The notes beneath the pieces were generated by a model. It was not told the DNA's origin, did no database searches, and saw only the letters and a list, made by a program, of their open reading frames with translations. A stretch of 64,000 nt of DNA from Tillandsia leiboldiana (taxonomy: Eukaryota > Streptophyta > Magnoliopsida > Poales > Bromeliaceae), in NCBI GenBank assembly GCA_029204045.2, contig CM055071.1:20415449-20479448 (forward strand), given 5' to 3'. Positions within the stretch are counted from its first letter, which is position 1. Every line of letters starts with the position of its first letter. Shown in pieces: positions 61,006 to 64,000 of this stretch. The position numbers and the translations under genes are program-made.

Positions 61006-64000
61006 TGTCACACCCCGGGTGTAAACCAGAATCCGGGCCCGTCCACACATCCGCCGTGCACACAGAATTTTCCGTGTACACGAAGCGCTGGTAACCTGCT
61101 CAGATAAGAGAGATAATGAAAGAGCATAAAACAGAGCTAAACTACAACTAATACATCTCATATAAAGCTGGAAAGTAAAAGTACAAAAAGAAAACTCTCA
61201 AATATACATGTATCTCTCCCAGCTCACCAATCAAATACAACCAGTTGGCTGAAGCCAGACCCAAAAGAAAAGAAAATACAACTGTCTGAGTATATAAGGG
61301 GGAATACATCAAAACTGCTAAACTCACGAACAGGGTAGACGGCTATCTAATCCGCTATCATCTTACCTCGATCCGCCGAGGAGGGTCCCGCCACTCCAGC
61401 AGATGACTCTGAAAAACAAAGGGGAAGAAGAAACAGGAAAACTGTGGGGGGGTGAGAACTACTATAAAAACAGTAGCCTCCCCTAGTGGGTTAGATCTCA
61501 AACTCAGACATACCCACTAGGTCTACCAGAGGCGAAAAAGAAACAAGGGTGGTAAGCTATAAATATAACTACTGATGAAAAAACTACCACTAGTATGCCT
61601 CTAAAATACCAAGCTAAAAGAATAGCTAAATGTATGCATCAGAGTATATATGCCTGCCTGAACAACCCAATCTAAACACCGGTAAACACTGGTACTGCCT
61701 GCTGTGCCTACCAACTCAAAACTCAGCTGCGGGATGCAGACCGGCTCCTGGCCGGCACGGTCTCATCCCAAAAAGCAACAGACCGGCTCCTAACCGGCAC
61801 GGTCACACACACTCCGGAGTGGCACTCGAGGGGAGCGACCCACACGAGTGAAATAAGTAGCCATAAGTAACCTGATATAGTAGGACTGGATCATGACTCT
61901 AATCAAGTGGGAAAAACCATTCACTAAAGAAAGCCCGATCCCCTCTCCCCCAATCTGATGCATTAGTAACAGCCCGGTCAACCGCCCAAAATTCACGGTT
62001 GCCGCAATACCCCGCCATCAGGCCCTGCCTGTCCCGAATCCCTAGAAACCTGACTACACTATCCCAGCCCCTGCTCGAACCCGAGCATACTATCCCCTAA
62101 GTCTAGATAACAGGAGAAAGAATAAAAGCATGGTTTCTCCTAAGTCAGTTCCAGCATGATAGTGTAGCAGAAAAAGGTGGCCTAACTAGGTGACCATACA
62201 AGCATGCATAAGTCCTTTTATTTAGTAAAATGATTCCAAGTATTCCAATTCTTACAAAAATTAAAGTATGCTATTGCTTGATTATCCGATGTACTAATTT
62301 GCCCCAAAGCTCTATACACATGCATAAAACTCCCCAATATACATAAAACATGATATGGTCTTAGCATACTATTCCCAAGGGATTTAGACAACATTCCATT
62401 TGCAAGAAAAAACCATTTACTATTTCAAGTCCTCTAGAGATGCAAGTGTTAACAATAAATCCACACTTTCAAATAAGCATGCTATGTTCATTCCACTGGT
62501 GGCAACACAATCTAGGAATATCTCCAATATGCCTAGTGGGTAATCCAAAGTAGGAGGTTTACAACGGTACCCACCTCGAACGCTAAATCCCCATCCAAAC
62601 GATGTCCTCGCCCAAGCAAGTCAACCGCCACAAGCACTGTACAACATACCCCCAAAAATATACACAATTAAACATACAAATACTCCATTACAAGTTGTCC
62701 ATACACAACAGTCCAGAGTTGCACTTTTTTCACCTACGAAAAAGGCTCGGAAAATTCCAAGAAAAATACTGTCACGATCATCGCGACGAACCGGTCGAAA
62801 CGAGTACCTGCATGTTCAAATCCGAGTTTCCTACACTGAGATATAAATTCTGCAAGGGAACCACCCCAAAACAAACCAAATACAAAATCTGTAGCACAAG
62901 GTTGAGGAAAAAGGGATTTTTCACCTTCGGGGAGAGCTCAGAAAAATCCAGGAAAATTTGAGGACATTCCTTGCGCTGTGTAGATGCAAATCGACTATTG
63001 GTACGCCTCGATCCAATGCCTGTACATGAAGATATCGCCGAAATACCCAAGTGCTGTCCAAAACTCCGCGAAGAAAAATGGGTCAAAAGAAAGCCAAGGA
63101 AACTCCAAGATAAACTCGAAAAGAGGGGGAGCTCAAAACATGAAAATCGAAGCCCTACCATTCATGAAGCCAACGGCGTGAGAATCGCCTGAATCGGAGG
63201 TCGGGGTAAGCCGGAGGAGTCCGCGCACTGAAATGCGACGAAACGGCAGGTCGACGTGGAAGCGTCACTGTGCGCCGAGTCACAGAAAATGCCGAAGTAG
63301 CGACCTCCAAAAATCTTCAAAGTCCTCCAAAATATAAGGCACTGTGTGAGCGAGAAATTCCCTTAAGCTCTCTCTGCGAAATGAAGCCCAGAAAAAGAGA
63401 TAAAAGGCCTCAAAGGACCTATTTATAGGCCCAGCCCACAAGCCAAAAAAAGGACGGATTCGGGCGCTCACATTCGGTCGCCCGAATCCGCAAGGTCGCA
63501 CAATCCCGGTCCGACCAGCGCCCGGAAGTTCCTGCGCCCGCCACGTGTCCCTGCACAGCAGACAGCATGTGCGGGGCGGCTGGGAGTCGGCCGCGTGTCC
63601 CTGCCTGGTCAACGGTGGTAGGTACGGCCCGCCAATGGCGGTGCGACACGTGGCCCGCACTCGAGCGCGGCCACGTGTGGCCGACAGCGCCGCCTGACCA
63701 CTGTGCGCACACGCGCCCCGAGGCGCCCCTCCGTGCTCCCGTTGACCGCGCCTACGTGAGCCAGCCAACGCCAGGCTGCCACGTGTCCCTGCACCCGGTC
63801 CACAAAGGCCGCGCAAATTCCCTGGTCCGCGCCGCGTGCGCCGGCCATTCCGGGCACGCCACGCGTCCCGCCCCGCGGTCTATGCACGAGTCTCGCCTCC
63901 CCGTGGACCGAGCTGCGTGAGCCCGCCAATGACAGGCCACCACGTGGCTCCAGGCCGGTCCACGGTCTCTCCCATGCACCAAAATTCCCCGAAAACTTTC
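61006..64000 (-). repeat. Tek8: large LTR of the Tek3/Tek1 type, running off the window
   Basis: It starts TGTCACACCCCGGG (complement of ...GGGGTGTGACA) directly inside Tek7 pol, with no PBS at its left, so it is a solo LTR or the 3' LTR of a minus-strand element. It is collinear with the Tek3 3' LTR and should end about 285 bp beyond the window; TCAAA (61001-61005) is the expected target duplication. It carries conserved blocks at 61811-61849 and 62129-62186 and a TATA complement (63420-63427). It contains no genes. Confidence 0.88.
63420..63946 (-). promoter_or_regulatory. Tek8 LTR promoter: TATA box and G-box cluster
   Basis: TATAAATA on the minus strand (63420-63427) is followed upstream by CACGTG cores at 63542, 63647, 63672, 63780 and 63941, again interleaved with GGTCCAC/GTGGACC motifs. 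Confidence 0.68.

Overview
This window is a stack of nested plant LTR retrotransposons. I see no host gene, rRNA, tRNA gene or CRISPR array. Signs of an angiosperm nuclear genome, probably a large repeat-rich one, are the initiator-methionine-tRNA type primer-binding sites (TGGTATCAGAGC or its complement) beside every element whose leader is visible, Ty3 chromoviruses of the Del/Tekay type (3 to 4 kb LTRs, C-terminal chromodomain), Ty1/copia elements resembling Sireviruses, and a short TRIM-like LTR. The species cannot be told from this. All identity and divergence figures are counts by eye.

Layout, with working names. Tek1 (1-6943, minus) is a decayed chromovirus cut by the window edge. A 154-bp TRIM-like LTR (6944-7097) follows, then copia fragments Cop2 (7098-8784, minus), which landed in the gag of Cop1 (8785-11711, minus). 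Cop1 in turn landed in the 3' LTR of Tek2 (11712-33466, minus). Tek2 is a non-autonomous chromovirus derivative whose 5' LTR holds the best element here, Tek3 (22293-33330, plus). Tek3 has a perfect 5-bp target duplication and a 1175-codon open pol frame, but a broken gag and a mutated protease active site. Tek2 sits in Tek4 (33467-53965, minus), a tandem array in which neighbouring internal regions share LTRs. One shared LTR holds Tek5 (37533-46851, plus), whose two 2946-bp LTRs differ by only about 1.2%. Cop3 (53966-57382, plus) interrupts the end of Tek4 and runs into a 100-N assembly gap. After the gap come a plus-strand Tek4-like LTR (Tek6), a chromovirus remnant (Tek7, minus), and a large LTR (Tek8, minus) that leaves the window.

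How they work together: no element here looks fully autonomous. Tek2, Tek4 and Tek5 have lost most coding capacity but keep PBS, polypurine tract and LTR ends, which suggests mobilisation in trans by a relative of Tek3. The most interesting candidate signal is an RNA hairpin about 160 nt downstream of the PBS in Tek1, Tek2, Tek3 and all three Tek4 units: an 8-bp stem with an 8-nt loop that exposes the self-complementary hexamer CTGCAG. That is the architecture of a retroviral dimer-initiation (kissing-loop) site. The LTRs also carry unusual promoter-proximal arrays: about 80-bp modules with perfect G-boxes, palindromes phased at exactly 20 bp, and pairs of GATCCGGATC about 20 bp apart.
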